Of a DNA stretch of 64,000 nt, positions 50,926 through 60,091 are shown in pieces. The translations under genes and the position numbers were made by a program. Source of the stretch: G965197555 sp965197555. GTDB taxonomy: Bacteria; Chloroflexota; Dehalococcoidia; Lucifugimonadales; UBA3495. Positions within the stretch are counted from its first letter, which is position 1. Each line of letters begins with the position of its first letter. The DNA is taken from NCBI GenBank assembly GCA_965197555.1, contig OZ240213.1:1116001-1180000 (forward strand), in the 5' to 3' direction. The notes beneath the pieces were generated by a model that was not told the origin of the DNA, did not search any database, and saw only the letters and a list, made by a program, of their open reading frames with translations.

Positions 50926-52866
50926 TCATAGCCACTTCTCAAACCACGCTAGGGTCCGCGACAGGTATTCTTCCCGCATCTTGGGGTGGCCGATTCGGGG
51001 GAATAGGTGGCTGCAGCCGGGGAATCTTACAAACTCCACCTCTTTTCCCAACCGCTTGAGCACAACAAAGTACTCCTCACTCTGCCCAATGGGGCAGCGC
51101 ATGTCCGCTTCGCCGTGCAGGAGCAGCACCGGTGCTTCTACGTTGGCGGCATAGCTAATGGGGGAGTGCTTGATTAATTCCGGTGCCGCGTCCACCAGGG
51201 AACCTCCCCACTGGGGTTCCCCGAAGCTCACCCCAATGTCCGATGTTCCATACATGCTATACAGGTCGGTGCAAGGGCCCCCCACCACCGCCGCCCGGAA
51301 CCTATCGGAGTGGCCTATCATCCAGCTGGTCATAAACCCGCCGTAGCTATAGCCGTGCACACCGAGCTTTGATGCGTCTACATAGGGCCGAGCCGCCACC
51401 TCGTCTACTGCGGCCATCAGGTCGAGGTAGTCCTCGCCTCCCCAGTCGCCCAGCACAGACATCATGAACTCGTTTCCGTAAGTAGAAGACCCCCTGGGGT
51501 TGACCGCCAATACCAGGTAGCCTGATGTAGCCAGCACCTGCTGCACCGGAACGAAAGAGTCGTAAAAAGCTCCGTTGGGGCCGCCGTGAATATCCAGCAC
51601 CAATGGATAGCTGCGATTGGGATCAAACCCGGGTGGAAAAAACAACCGGCACTCCACCTCCAGGTCTTCCCGTTGTATCCAGAATTTCTCCATCTCCGCC
51701 GGCGGGTTGGCTGCCAAGTACTCCGCGTTGACCACGGTCAGTTGTTTGGTCGCGCCACTTGGCAAATCTATTTGTAGCAGGTCCCCGGGCGACGAGGGTG
51801 TCGAAGCCAGCACCACCGCCACATTTGCATCGTGGTCTGTGGTCAGTGCGGTCGCCTGGTAGCCCCCGCCGGAGATCTCCTTGCAAGGGCCGCCTTCTAC
51901 CGAGACCTGGAACAAGTATGATTCCCCCCTTTGTTCTCCAAGGAAAACAACCTGGTTGCCTTTGGTCCAGCGGAGTAGCGGGGGCCGGTTTACGGCCGGG
52001 AAACCCATGTAAGGTTTTAAATTGTCGTCGGTCAATCTTCTGGGAGGCTTTCCCTTCTCCAACACATACAACCAACCTTGCCACAGGACCATCCCTTCAG
52101 GAGCCTGGGACCCAATTGCCACCAAGCGGTCCCCCTCAGGCGACCAAGCCAAGCCCCCCACGTCATACAACCCCTCCGACCATAACTCCGGCGCACCGCC
52201 CCCGGCCGGGGCCACATAAATTTGCTCCGGCCTGCGTATATCCCGTTCTTCCCCCCGGCCCGATATGAAGGCCACTTTGGAGCCGTCCGGAGACCAAGCG
52301 GGAGCTACGTCGTCCCAATCGCCCTCTGTCAATTGGGTGACCCCACCTTTCAAGTCGGTAATGAATATGTGGAAGTGGGCGTTGCCCCGCCAGCCCAGGG
52401 TGTCATAGCGGTACTTGATTCGCTGGACAACTTCCACCCTGCCGGAGGGGCTCGCGGAATCGTATTTGGTTGTGTCCGGGTCCACGTCGGCGCAGAGCGC
52501 CAAGCGCTGGGAATCCCCCGACCATTCGAAGTCGAAAACGTTCCGAGGCATGTTAGTGATCTGCCGTGCTTCCCCGCCGTTGGCTCCGATCCACCAGACT
52601 TGGCGCACGCCCTGCTCGTCGGAGCGCAGGAAAGCAATGCTGTTACCATCCGGGGAGTACTTGGGCGTGCTGTCGGTATCACCCCGGGTAAACTCTTCGG
52701 TCTTTCCCGACGCCACCTCCATGACTACAATCCGCGAGCGGCTCTGTTCCACGGCCTCGTCGAACCAACCTAGGGAATACGCCAGATGGAGACCGTCTGG
52801 TGACAGTGACGGGTCGGACATGGACCTTAGTTGCCGGGCCGACTGTGGGGTTATTGGTTGGCTCAT
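50926..52866 (-). CDS. S9 family prolyl oligopeptidase-like peptidase
   Basis: A 646-residue protein: an N-terminal beta-propeller of WD40-like/TolB repeats (SPDGNSIAFLRS, WSPDGSKVAFISGRGEERD) to about residue 380, and an alpha/beta-hydrolase domain. Catalytic residues: Ser in HGYSYGGFMTSW, Asp in LLLHGEADMRCP, His in GCSHLFPR. It cleaves short peptides, probably in the cytoplasm as no signal peptide is seen. Convergent with the portal remnant, 70 nt away. Confidence 0.93.
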   Translation of the reverse strand: MSQPITPQSARQLRSMSDPSLSPDGLHLAYSLGWFDEAVEQSRSRIVVMEVASGKTEEFTRGDTDSTPKYSPDGNSIAFLRSDEQGVRQVWWIGANGGEARQITNMPRNVFDFEWSGDSQRLALCADVDPDTTKYDSASPSGRVEVVQRIKYRYDTLGWRGNAHFHIFITDLKGGVTQLTEGDWDDVAPAWSPDGSKVAFISGRGEERDIRRPEQIYVAPAGGGAPELWSEGLYDVGGLAWSPEGDRLVAIGSQAPEGMVLWQGWLYVLEKGKPPRRLTDDNLKPYMGFPAVNRPPLLRWTKGNQVVFLGEQRGESYLFQVSVEGGPCKEISGGGYQATALTTDHDANVAVVLASTPSSPGDLLQIDLPSGATKQLTVVNAEYLAANPPAEMEKFWIQREDLEVECRLFFPPGFDPNRSYPLVLDIHGGPNGAFYDSFVPVQQVLATSGYLVLAVNPRGSSTYGNEFMMSVLGDWGGEDYLDLMAAVDEVAARPYVDASKLGVHGYSYGGFMTSWMIGHSDRFRAAVVGGPCTDLYSMYGTSDIGVSFGEPQWGGSLVDAAPELIKHSPISYAANVEAPVLLLHGEADMRCPIGQSEEYFVVLKRLGKEVEFVRFPGCSHLFPRIGHPKMREEYLSRTLAWFEKWL

Positions 52867-53058
52867 GGTGCCTCCTTCGGGGAATCAAGCTAAGCTGTTC
52901 CCGCCGTCCAGGTGATCTCGATTCCGCACCGATTCTACCACGGTGCGGCTCGCGTCGCGGCCTTGGTGGGTGCTAGTCCTGCCGTCGCTCCTTCCCCGCA
53001 CCTCAGGGGCCGAGTTATAATGCACTCCCTCAATCCAGTCTGGAAGGAGGCTCAAGGT

Positions 53059-53952
53059 ATGCAACGTGACCTAGTGGGATACGGGCGAAACTTGCCTCAG
53101 GTGCGGTGGCCCCAGGACGCCAGAATTGCTGTCTCCATGGTGGTGAACTACGAGGAGGGAGCAGAGTATTCGATTCTGGACGGGGACTCGCACCACGAGA
53201 CCAACGGAGAAGTGCCCTCTCCGGTGCCGGCCCAGTCCCGAGACTTGTTCAATGAGTCCTTCTTCGAATACGGCAGCCGGGTTGGGGTATGGCGGCTCTT
53301 GGACTTGTTGCAAAAATACAACGTAGATGCAACCTTCTTCTGTTGTGCGCTGGCCATGGAGAGGAACCCTGAGGTCGCCAGGGACATCGTTGCCCGCGGC
53401 CACGAGGTGTGCGGCCACGGCTACAGGTGGGAGGAGTACCATCTGATGGACCGGGAAGCGGAGCGCGACGCCATCAAGAAGACCGTTGAGTCTCTGACCA
53501 AGACCACCGGCGAGAGGCCATTGGGCTGGTTCACCCGCTATGGTCCAAGCGTAAACACAAGGCCTTTGGTGGTGGAGGAAGGGGGGTTCATCTACGACAG
53601 CGGTGCCTTGAACGACGACCTACCTTACTTCGTCCCGGTCAATGGCAAGCCCTGGTTGGTGGTGCCCTACAGCATGGAGACCAATGACGCTCGGTTCTGG
53701 AGGGGTGGACTGGTCAGTAGCGCGGACTTCTACGACTACTTGAAAGATACCTTCGATTGTTTGTACGAGGAAGGGCAAACCTTCCCCAAAATGATGTCCG
53801 TGGGGCTTCATTGTAGGATAGCGGGCCGCCCGGCGCGCTCCCGAGCTGTCGAGCGGTTCTTAAAGTACGCCAAAGGATTTCCTGATGTCTGGTTCGCTCG
53901 CCGGATCGACATCGCCAGATGGTGGCTGGACCACTATTCCCAGGGAGCCTAG
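53059..53952 (+). CDS. Polysaccharide deacetylase family protein, PuuE/allantoinase-like
   Basis: A 297-residue NodB-type domain. The N-terminal VSMVVNYEEGAEYSI and SFFEYGSRVGVWRLLDLLQK are typical of the PuuE-like allantoinase/peptidoglycan-deacetylase-like group rather than chitin deacetylases. ATFFCCALAMERNPEVA, HGYRWEEYH and WFTRYGPSVNT follow. The substrate is unclear. ATG at 53059 has GGAGG 9 nt upstream; ATG at 53020 is an alternative. Confidence 0.85.
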   Translation: MQRDLVGYGRNLPQVRWPQDARIAVSMVVNYEEGAEYSILDGDSHHETNGEVPSPVPAQSRDLFNESFFEYGSRVGVWRLLDLLQKYNVDATFFCCALAMERNPEVARDIVARGHEVCGHGYRWEEYHLMDREAERDAIKKTVESLTKTTGERPLGWFTRYGPSVNTRPLVVEEGGFIYDSGALNDDLPYFVPVNGKPWLVVPYSMETNDARFWRGGLVSSADFYDYLKDTFDCLYEEGQTFPKMMSVGLHCRIAGRPARSRAVERFLKYAKGFPDVWFARRIDIARWWLDHYSQGA

Positions 53953-54024
53953 ACCAATTTAGAATGAGGCAGCAAGAACTTCTCACCCCGGTCCAGATGC
54001 CATACCAGAAACGGAGAATATTTC

Positions 54025-54441
54025 GTGGGTGGATTTGCGTTGTTGGAGCATACCGCCGATGTGGGGATTTCCGCCACAGGCGCCACCCTGGAAGACGCCC
54101 TGGCCTGGCTGGCCAAAGGAATGTTCAGCCTCATAGTGGACCCAACTACCGTCGCTGGGCAGGAGTCGCGGGATTTCTCGATAGCTTCGTCCAATAAGGA
54201 ATCTCTAGCCGTCGATTGGCTTAACGAGCTACTGTACTCTTACGAAGCCACCCAATTTTTGCCTTGCGAGTATTCCATAAGCCTCAACGAACATAGCAGT
54301 GAACTGAAAGCCATTTGCCAGGGAGATCGCCAGGACCCGGAACGACACCGAATCCTCACCGTGGTTAAGGCGGCTACGTACCACGCCGTCCAAGTGTGCG
54401 ATGGTAGTGAATGGTGCGTCAGGGTCTTTCTGGACGTGTAG
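54025..54441 (+). CDS. Archease
   Basis: A 138-residue archease: FALLEHTADVGISATGATLEDAL at the start (split motif), and VDWLNELLYSYEA, then ILTVVKAATYHAVQV and WCVRVFLDV. Archease activates RtcB by speeding its guanylylation. GTG start. It is 11 nt before rtcB on the same strand, so the pair forms an RNA-ligase operon. Confidence 0.93.
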   Translation: MGGFALLEHTADVGISATGATLEDALAWLAKGMFSLIVDPTTVAGQESRDFSIASSNKESLAVDWLNELLYSYEATQFLPCEYSISLNEHSSELKAICQGDRQDPERHRILTVVKAATYHAVQVCDGSEWCVRVFLDV

Positions 54442-54452
54442 CAAGGCGCGAT

Positions 54453-55910
54453 ATGGATTGGTTAAATACCCTCAAGCAGTTGGATGCGCAGACCTGGGAG
54501 CTGCCCGAGTCTTACAAACCTGGGATGCGAGTGCCAGGAATGGTATTCGCGGATGATGCTCTACTGAGCACCATTGCCGAGGACCAAGCCTTGGAGCAGG
54601 TCGCCAACGTGGCCTTCCTCCCCGGTATCGTGGGACATTCTTTGGCTATGCCCGACATCCACTGGGGTTACGGGTTCCCCATAGGAGGAGTAGCTGCAAC
54701 GGACGTGGCCAAGGGTGGAGTCATCTCCCCTGGAGGAGTAGGTTTCGACATCAACTGCGGCGTCCGCCTGCTCCGCTCTGATCTTTCCGAGGCCGAAGTC
54801 AGGCCGCGCCTCCGCCTGCTAATGGATACTCTGTTCCGCCGAGTTCCCACAGGGGTAGGGGGAGGGGGGCGAATCAAGCTTAGCCCGCATGATCTCGATG
54901 AGGTCCTTCTTCGCGGCGCCAATTGGGCGGTGGACCAAGGCTACGGCGATCCTGATGATTTGGAAGTCACGGAGGAAAATGGCTGTATTGCCAGTGGGAA
55001 CCCCGGCGCCGTTGGTGAACGGCCCAGAAAGCGTGGCGCGCCCCAATTGGGGACCGTAGGTTCGGGCAACCATTTCCTTGAAGTGCAGGCGGTGGACCAG
55101 ATCTTAGATCCCGACGCCGCCCTCGCCATGGGAATCCGGTATACGGGTCAGGTTACTGTGCTGATTCACTGCGGATCCCGAGGACTGGGCCACCAAGTCT
55201 GCACCGACTACCTCAAGGTGATTGAGGGCGCATCTGGAAATTATGGTATTTCGCTGCCGGACCGCCAGTTAGCCTCTGTTCCCGTCGACTCTCCGGAAGG
55301 ACAGGACTACCTGGCTGCCATGGGAGCTTCGGCCAACTTTGCTTGGGCCAACCGCCAATGCCTGGCCCACTGGACACGCCTCGCCTTCGAAGAGGTCTTC
55401 GATCGTCGCTGGTCCGATATGGGGATGTGGCAGATATACGACGTCAGCCACAACATAGCGAAGATAGAGGAACACATGGTACAGGGCGAGGCTGCAACGC
55501 TCTGCGTTCACCGCAAGGGGGCGACCCGGGCCTTTCCTCCGGGGCACCCCGACACGCCGGAGAGGTACCGGGGTATTGGACAACCGGTGCTGGTGCCCGG
55601 CGATATGGGGCGCTATTCGTTCCTGGCAGTGGCCGGACCACGGGCAATGGACCGTAGTTTTGGCTCCACGTGCCACGGCGCTGGGCGTGTCCAGAGCAGA
55701 TCTCGGGCCAAGAAGCTGATGAAAGGGCGGGACACCCGGCAGGAGCTGGAGGAGCAAGGCATCATTGCCATCGGCCATAATTGGGCCTCTTTGGCTGAGG
55801 AAGCGCCCCTGGCCTATAAGGATGTTGCTGATGTGATCAGAGTGGCCGATGGAGCCGGTCTGGCCCGGCCGGTGGCCAGGATGCGTCCGTTGGGGGTCAT
55901 CAAGGGCTGA
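54453..55910 (+). CDS. rtcB: RNA-splicing/repair ligase RtcB
   Basis: A 485-residue RtcB that joins 2',3'-cyclic phosphate or 3'-phosphate to 5'-OH RNA ends. Motifs: MPDIHWGYGFPIGGVAATD, GGVGFDINCGVRLLRSDL with the metal-binding Asp and Cys, GTVGSGNHFLEVQ, YDVSHNIAKIEEH, HRKGATRAFPPGHPD and the C-terminal ARMRPLGVIKG. ATG at 54453 directly precedes the conserved N-terminus. Downstream of archease. Confidence 0.96.
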   Translation: MDWLNTLKQLDAQTWELPESYKPGMRVPGMVFADDALLSTIAEDQALEQVANVAFLPGIVGHSLAMPDIHWGYGFPIGGVAATDVAKGGVISPGGVGFDINCGVRLLRSDLSEAEVRPRLRLLMDTLFRRVPTGVGGGGRIKLSPHDLDEVLLRGANWAVDQGYGDPDDLEVTEENGCIASGNPGAVGERPRKRGAPQLGTVGSGNHFLEVQAVDQILDPDAALAMGIRYTGQVTVLIHCGSRGLGHQVCTDYLKVIEGASGNYGISLPDRQLASVPVDSPEGQDYLAAMGASANFAWANRQCLAHWTRLAFEEVFDRRWSDMGMWQIYDVSHNIAKIEEHMVQGEAATLCVHRKGATRAFPPGHPDTPERYRGIGQPVLVPGDMGRYSFLAVAGPRAMDRSFGSTCHGAGRVQSRSRAKKLMKGRDTRQELEEQGIIAIGHNWASLAEEAPLAYKDVADVIRVADGAGLARPVARMRPLGVIKG

Positions 55911-56031
55911 GTGGGTACATTGAAGCCATTGCTTCTTGGATCCGGCGCCTCGCACCGTCCAGCGGGTAGAATAGCCTGGGCATCTAGACACGCCAACCTG
56001 CTACAACGAGGTAAGTCATGAAGTTTGGAGT

Positions 56032-56916
56032 GTGTATACCCATTACGGAAGAGCCATTGAGGTTGAAAGCCTGACCCAGATGGCCGTGAGAGCCGAGGAG
56101 CTGGGCTTCGACTCGATCTGGGTCACCGACCATCTTATCGTTCCCCACGAGATACCCGGACGGACCGATATTGTGTACAGAAACGACATGTTGGAGCCTC
56201 TGACCTTTCTGACACACCTGGGGGCGGTCACCAACCGAGTGAGCATCGGCACCAGTGTGGTCATCCTGCCCTACCGCAATCCCATAATCTTGGGCAAGAT
56301 GATTGCCACCGCTGACGTGCTGTCGCGGGGCCGCGTAATCTTTGGTGCCGCTGTGGGGTGGATGGAGGGAGAGTTCGATGCTCTCAACGCTCCTTTCGCT
56401 GAGCGGGGTCCCGTGAGCAACGAGTACATTCGACTGTTGAAGGAGCTATGGGCCAGCCCTACCCCCTCGTTCCAAGGCAAATACTTTCAGTTCTCCGAGG
56501 TGACCGTTTCACCCATGCCGGTCCAACGGCCCCACCCGCCGGTCTGGATCGGAGGCCGCTCCCGCCGAGCGATCCGGCGGGCCGTCGACTTGGGCGACGG
56601 CTGGCATCCTACCCAGATGGAGCCCGATGAGCTAGAAAAGAACGTGGCTTATATGAAGCGTTACTCGGCCTCGGTGGGGAGGGAGTCGCCTCCGCTGCTG
56701 TCATTCCGAGGGACCCTGAGCTTCGACGGCGATGCCAATGGAGGCCAACGTCCCCCTTTGAGCGGCACGACCGGAGATATCGTCGCCGACGTTCACCGCT
56801 ACGCGGAGGTCGGAGTAGAGCACATTATCATGGAGGTGGCGGGAGACGCTTTCTCTGACAAGTTCAGGGCCATGGAGCGGTTTGTGCGGGAGGTCCGGCC
56901 CCGTATTCCTGCGTAA
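56032..56916 (+). CDS. LLM-class F420/FMN-dependent oxidoreductase, N-terminus probably frameshifted
   Basis: A 294-residue luciferase-like monooxygenase fold protein: ESLTQMAVRAEELGFDSIWV, TSVVILPYRNPIILGKMIAT, GRVIFGAAVGWMEGEFDAL, PPVWIGGRSRRAI and DGWHPTQM. The family normally begins MKFGVCIP-H/N-YGRA. Exactly this is encoded from the ATG at 56018 (MKFGVCIP) in another frame, and one base appears lost at ATACCCATTACGG (56035-56047). So the GTG at 56032 is likely an artefact of a one-base deletion, or a sequencing error. Confidence 0.85.
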   Translation: MYTHYGRAIEVESLTQMAVRAEELGFDSIWVTDHLIVPHEIPGRTDIVYRNDMLEPLTFLTHLGAVTNRVSIGTSVVILPYRNPIILGKMIATADVLSRGRVIFGAAVGWMEGEFDALNAPFAERGPVSNEYIRLLKELWASPTPSFQGKYFQFSEVTVSPMPVQRPHPPVWIGGRSRRAIRRAVDLGDGWHPTQMEPDELEKNVAYMKRYSASVGRESPPLLSFRGTLSFDGDANGGQRPPLSGTTGDIVADVHRYAEVGVEHIIMEVAGDAFSDKFRAMERFVREVRPRIPA

Positions 56917-57053
56917 CTGTTGGCCCATGGACCTGAATCACCCTGTGGTAAAGACCCAGGATATGGTGTTGCTGCGAGTTAGTGTTCCACTAAGTTCAAC
57001 CCTTGGTGCAATGGCCAGCAGAACTAAGACCTAGAAAATCAAAGAGAGGATAA

Positions 57054-57407
57054 ATGCCCATCATTAATCCCAGATACGTCTTGACTGAGGAAGCATATCC
57101 GGGGGTTGAACGCATCGTGCTCGCCAGCCCTGCTTGGGGTTCACGGTTCCTTTGGATAGCCAGGTTGACCTTAGAGCCTGGGGCCCAAGTGGACACCCAC
57201 TATCATCCCAACTCGGAAGAAGCCATGACCATTGTTGAGGGGAACCTTGAAGCTATCCTGGGTGATGAAGTAGTGACCCTGGGGCCTGGGGACACAGTGT
57301 TGGCACCCCCAGGAGTGAAGCACGGGTTCATCAACCGGTCTCCATCTCAGGCCGACCTCTTGGCTGCATTTCCCACCATATCATGGGAGAGAGTGGTTAC
57401 AGAATAG
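57054..57407 (+). CDS. Cupin-domain protein
   Basis: A 117-residue single cupin: RLTLEPGAQVDTHYHPNSEEAMTIVEG has the metal motif H-x-H...E, and PGDTVLAPPGVKHGFINRS gives the second His motif. It is a small metal-binding beta-barrel protein, substrate or ligand unknown. ATG with GAGAGG upstream. Convergent with the following aminotransferase gene by 10 nt. Confidence 0.88.
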   Translation: MPIINPRYVLTEEAYPGVERIVLASPAWGSRFLWIARLTLEPGAQVDTHYHPNSEEAMTIVEGNLEAILGDEVVTLGPGDTVLAPPGVKHGFINRSPSQADLLAAFPTISWERVVTE

Positions 57408-57417
57408 TGCTCTCTAG

Positions 57418-58587
57418 CTAGCTAGCGTCCGCTAGCTGCCTCACCGCCGCTACTAGTTGGCCGACTTCCTCCTCGGTGTTGAAGAAGTGGAGGGAGACCC
57501 GGACCCCAGCAGGATAGGCCACTGGGCGAATGACAATCTTGTGTCGGCTCCAAAGTCTTGCGACCACATCGACCGGGTCATTGCCATCGATAGCGAATGA
57601 GACCAAGCCCGACGAGACTTGGGGGTCCATTGGTGAGATGAGCCTTACCCCAGGTGTTTCTTGTAGAGCCTGCTTCAGTCCCGTCGCCAGCTCCACGTTG
57701 CGGGCCTCGATTTCCTCCACCCCTATGCCCTGAATAAAGCGTATAGCTTCCAATAGGCCCGCCTGCAGCGGCGCGCTGGTGGAGGAGAGCAGGAACTTAT
57801 CAATGGTGGCGGGCACAGGCTGGAAATTGTAGGGGTCTTCCGTGGACGTCACGGCCCGTCCGGCCACATGCACTGGGTCCACGCTGGGAATCAGCTCTTT
57901 CTTGATGTAAAGCGCTCCTATGCCCTCGGCGCCCAGAAGCCACTTTTGCCCCGGTATCGAGTAGAAATCGCAGTCCAGGTCCCTCATATCCAGCTTGATG
58001 TGCCCCGCCGTTTGCGCCCCGTCCAGCAGCACGAGGGCTCCCCGCTGGGCTGCCAGTTCTCTTATCTGCTTTGCCGGCATCCGCAGCCCGCTGGAGTACT
58101 CGATGTGGCTCAGGAATACCAATCGAGTGCGGTCGGTCATGGCTGCTTCTATCTTATGAAGAATTCCTTGCCTGTCTTGGTCCGGTTCGATTTTCACAAC
58201 CTTTACTGAAGCCTGGTGGCGTAGTTGTTGAAAGTAGCTGGGAACCAGCACCGAGCTGTGCTCCAGGTCGCAAGTGATTATCTCGTCTCCGGGATGCCAC
58301 TTCAGCCCGTTCATCACCAGGTTAAGGCCCTCCGTGGTATTCCTAGTCAAGCAGACCTCGTCCGGCGCCGCGTTTAGCAGTCCGGCTACTGCTTCCCGCG
58401 CTTTTGTCTGTATCTCTATTGCCTGCTGGTGCACCTCGGGGGTTGTTGGGCCCGCGTTCATTTCATAGTCCAAGCGCGATTTGATAGCGTCAACCACCGG
58501 CACAGGCGAGGGCCCAGACCAACCTGTGTTCATGTAGACCATTGCTTGGCAAACCGGGATCTGGCCTCTAAGCCGTGCGACATCCAT
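57418..58587 (-). CDS. Class V aminotransferase (cysteine desulfurase/isopenicillin-epimerase-like)
   Basis: A 389-residue fold-type I PLP enzyme: VYMNTGWSGPSPVPVVDAI at the start, LTRNTTEGLNLVMNGL, HSSVLVPSYF, LLDGAQTAGHIKLDM, and the PLP-Lys in PGQKWLLGAEGIGALY. Catalytic Cys of IscS-type desulfurases is not evident, so I avoid calling it IscS. Two consecutive CAGGAGGATGAC units precede the start; ATG at 58587 has AGGAGG 8-9 nt upstream, ATG at 58593 is a close alternative. Confidence 0.88.
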   Translation of the reverse strand: MDVARLRGQIPVCQAMVYMNTGWSGPSPVPVVDAIKSRLDYEMNAGPTTPEVHQQAIEIQTKAREAVAGLLNAAPDEVCLTRNTTEGLNLVMNGLKWHPGDEIITCDLEHSSVLVPSYFQQLRHQASVKVVKIEPDQDRQGILHKIEAAMTDRTRLVFLSHIEYSSGLRMPAKQIRELAAQRGALVLLDGAQTAGHIKLDMRDLDCDFYSIPGQKWLLGAEGIGALYIKKELIPSVDPVHVAGRAVTSTEDPYNFQPVPATIDKFLLSSTSAPLQAGLLEAIRFIQGIGVEEIEARNVELATGLKQALQETPGVRLISPMDPQVSSGLVSFAIDGNDPVDVVARLWSRHKIVIRPVAYPAGVRVSLHFFNTEEEVGQLVAAVRQLADAS

Positions 58588-58659
58588 TGTCATCCTCCTG
58601 GTCATCCTCCTGAAAACAGTGCGAGGTGATCTGTCCATGGGTCAGTTGCCAGCGGATCA

Positions 58660-59952
58660 TTAGGTGGCGGGGGCTTGGCTGGGAATACCGCGGACGTAGA
58701 TTCCTCTTAATGGTACGGCCAGCAAGCTAATTAGCATGATCCAGAGGAAGGCCAGTCCGGTGCCGCTTAACAGCAGCGGAGCTGTCACCCAAGGCAGGTC
58801 CATGATCACCCCATTGATTGCATTGAACCCTCCCATGGCGCCCTGCACGTGCCAGGTATTAGCGCTTAATACTCTACCCCGCACCCCGTCCGGTGTGATG
58901 GTCTGCACCATGCCGTTGCTCAATGTCATGAAGCCGGCGGTGGCCGCTCCCATTGCTGCTGCTGCCAGCATTGCTGTGGGCACGTTGATGGCGAATCCAA
59001 GAAGCATCGGTGTTAACCCGCTGAGCAGCCCCACAACTAGGAATATCTGGCCACGCACTTTTTGCCCATCCACCCGGGCCAGGGCAAGGTTCCCCAGAAT
59101 CGCTCCTCCTCCTACGCCAATCATCAGATAGGAGGGGCCCTGAAACAGTCCTTTGTCGGTAACCAGACCCAATTCGGTGCGGGAGAAGTAGGGGAACACT
59201 GACTCGAAGGCCATGGTCAACGCGCAATGCAAGACGCTAAGCAGCATCAAATAGAGCAGCAGTGGGTGAGTGTATATGTATCGAATCCCAGCAACCAGAT
59301 TGAACACCACTCCTCTGGTTGCCTCTATGACGCCGCGGGAGACAGTACGAATAGTGAGAACCTGGCTCCAGCCTACGGCGTAGAGGGCCACGGACATGAA
59401 AAACGCTGGCTCTGGGTCTACAAAGCGGATGACCGGCAAGATCAGCAACGGCCCACTCATGCGGGCGCCCTGCTGCATTAGCTGGTTCAATGCCACGGCG
59501 TTGAGCAGCCGTTCCCTGGGTACCAGGTTGGGCAACAGCGCCTGGTTGGTGGGAAGCTCGATGGCCCGGCCCACACCATTGACCATAGCTAGGGCCAGAA
59601 TATGGTACTCTGTGGCGCCGCCGCTTAGAACAATCAATCCTAAGACCAGGGTGTGCCCGACGTTGAAGGCGTACATGATAACCAGGAGCCTTCGGCGGTC
59701 GAAGCGGTCAGCCAACAGACCGGAAAGGGGGGTAACAAACAAGCTGGGCAACAGCGCCGCCGTGGTTACCACTCCAACCCAGGTATTGGACTGGGTCAGG
59801 TCATAAACCAGGGCAGCACGCAGAATGATCAGCGCCCAGGATGCGGACTGAGCGCAGGCGGTAGCTATCCACAACCTGCGGTAATCCGGGTAGGCCAGGG
59901 ACGAGAAAAATCCTGTCTTACCCAGATCGTCGTCTTGGCTTATATTGGCCAC
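58660..59952 (-). CDS. MFS transporter
   Basis: A 430-residue permease of the enterobactin-exporter-like (MFS_3) type: FSSLAYPDYRRLWIATACAQ, VYDLTQSNTWVGVVTTAALLP, GLLADRFDRRRLLVIMY and a C-terminal half with VRGRVLSANTWHVQGAMGG. About 12 helices. GTG start at 59952, only 8 nt downstream of a strong inverted repeat, which may overlap its ribosome-binding region. The transported compound is unknown. Confidence 0.88.
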   Translation of the reverse strand: MANISQDDDLGKTGFFSSLAYPDYRRLWIATACAQSASWALIILRAALVYDLTQSNTWVGVVTTAALLPSLFVTPLSGLLADRFDRRRLLVIMYAFNVGHTLVLGLIVLSGGATEYHILALAMVNGVGRAIELPTNQALLPNLVPRERLLNAVALNQLMQQGARMSGPLLILPVIRFVDPEPAFFMSVALYAVGWSQVLTIRTVSRGVIEATRGVVFNLVAGIRYIYTHPLLLYLMLLSVLHCALTMAFESVFPYFSRTELGLVTDKGLFQGPSYLMIGVGGGAILGNLALARVDGQKVRGQIFLVVGLLSGLTPMLLGFAINVPTAMLAAAAMGAATAGFMTLSNGMVQTITPDGVRGRVLSANTWHVQGAMGGFNAINGVIMDLPWVTAPLLLSGTGLAFLWIMLISLLAVPLRGIYVRGIPSQAPAT

Positions 59953-59959
59953 TGACTAT

Positions 59960-60000
59960 CCGACTAACCGCGCCGATGCTTGCTTCGGTGGGTTAGTCGG
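59960..60000. promoter_or_regulatory. Inverted repeat just upstream of the MFS start
   Basis: CCGACTAACC (59960-59969) and GGTTAGTCGG (59991-60000) are perfect 10-bp arms with a nested CCGA...TCGG in the 21-nt interior. It ends 8 nt from the GTG start of the MFS gene on the minus strand. It can act as an mRNA hairpin over the translation start or as an operator; there is no recognised regulator gene adjacent. Confidence 0.55.
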
Positions 60001-60091
60001 CTCAATAACCTCGTAATCCCCCTGACCCTCCCATGTGTGTGACGAGAGGCAGGGAGATCTTTGCAGCGTGCCTGGAAGCCCCGTTGTCAAT

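Noticed and set aside
57418..58587. Calling the class V aminotransferase a cysteine desulfurase (IscS/SufS)
   Set aside because: The mobile-loop catalytic Cys could not be located and no isc/suf genes are adjacent.
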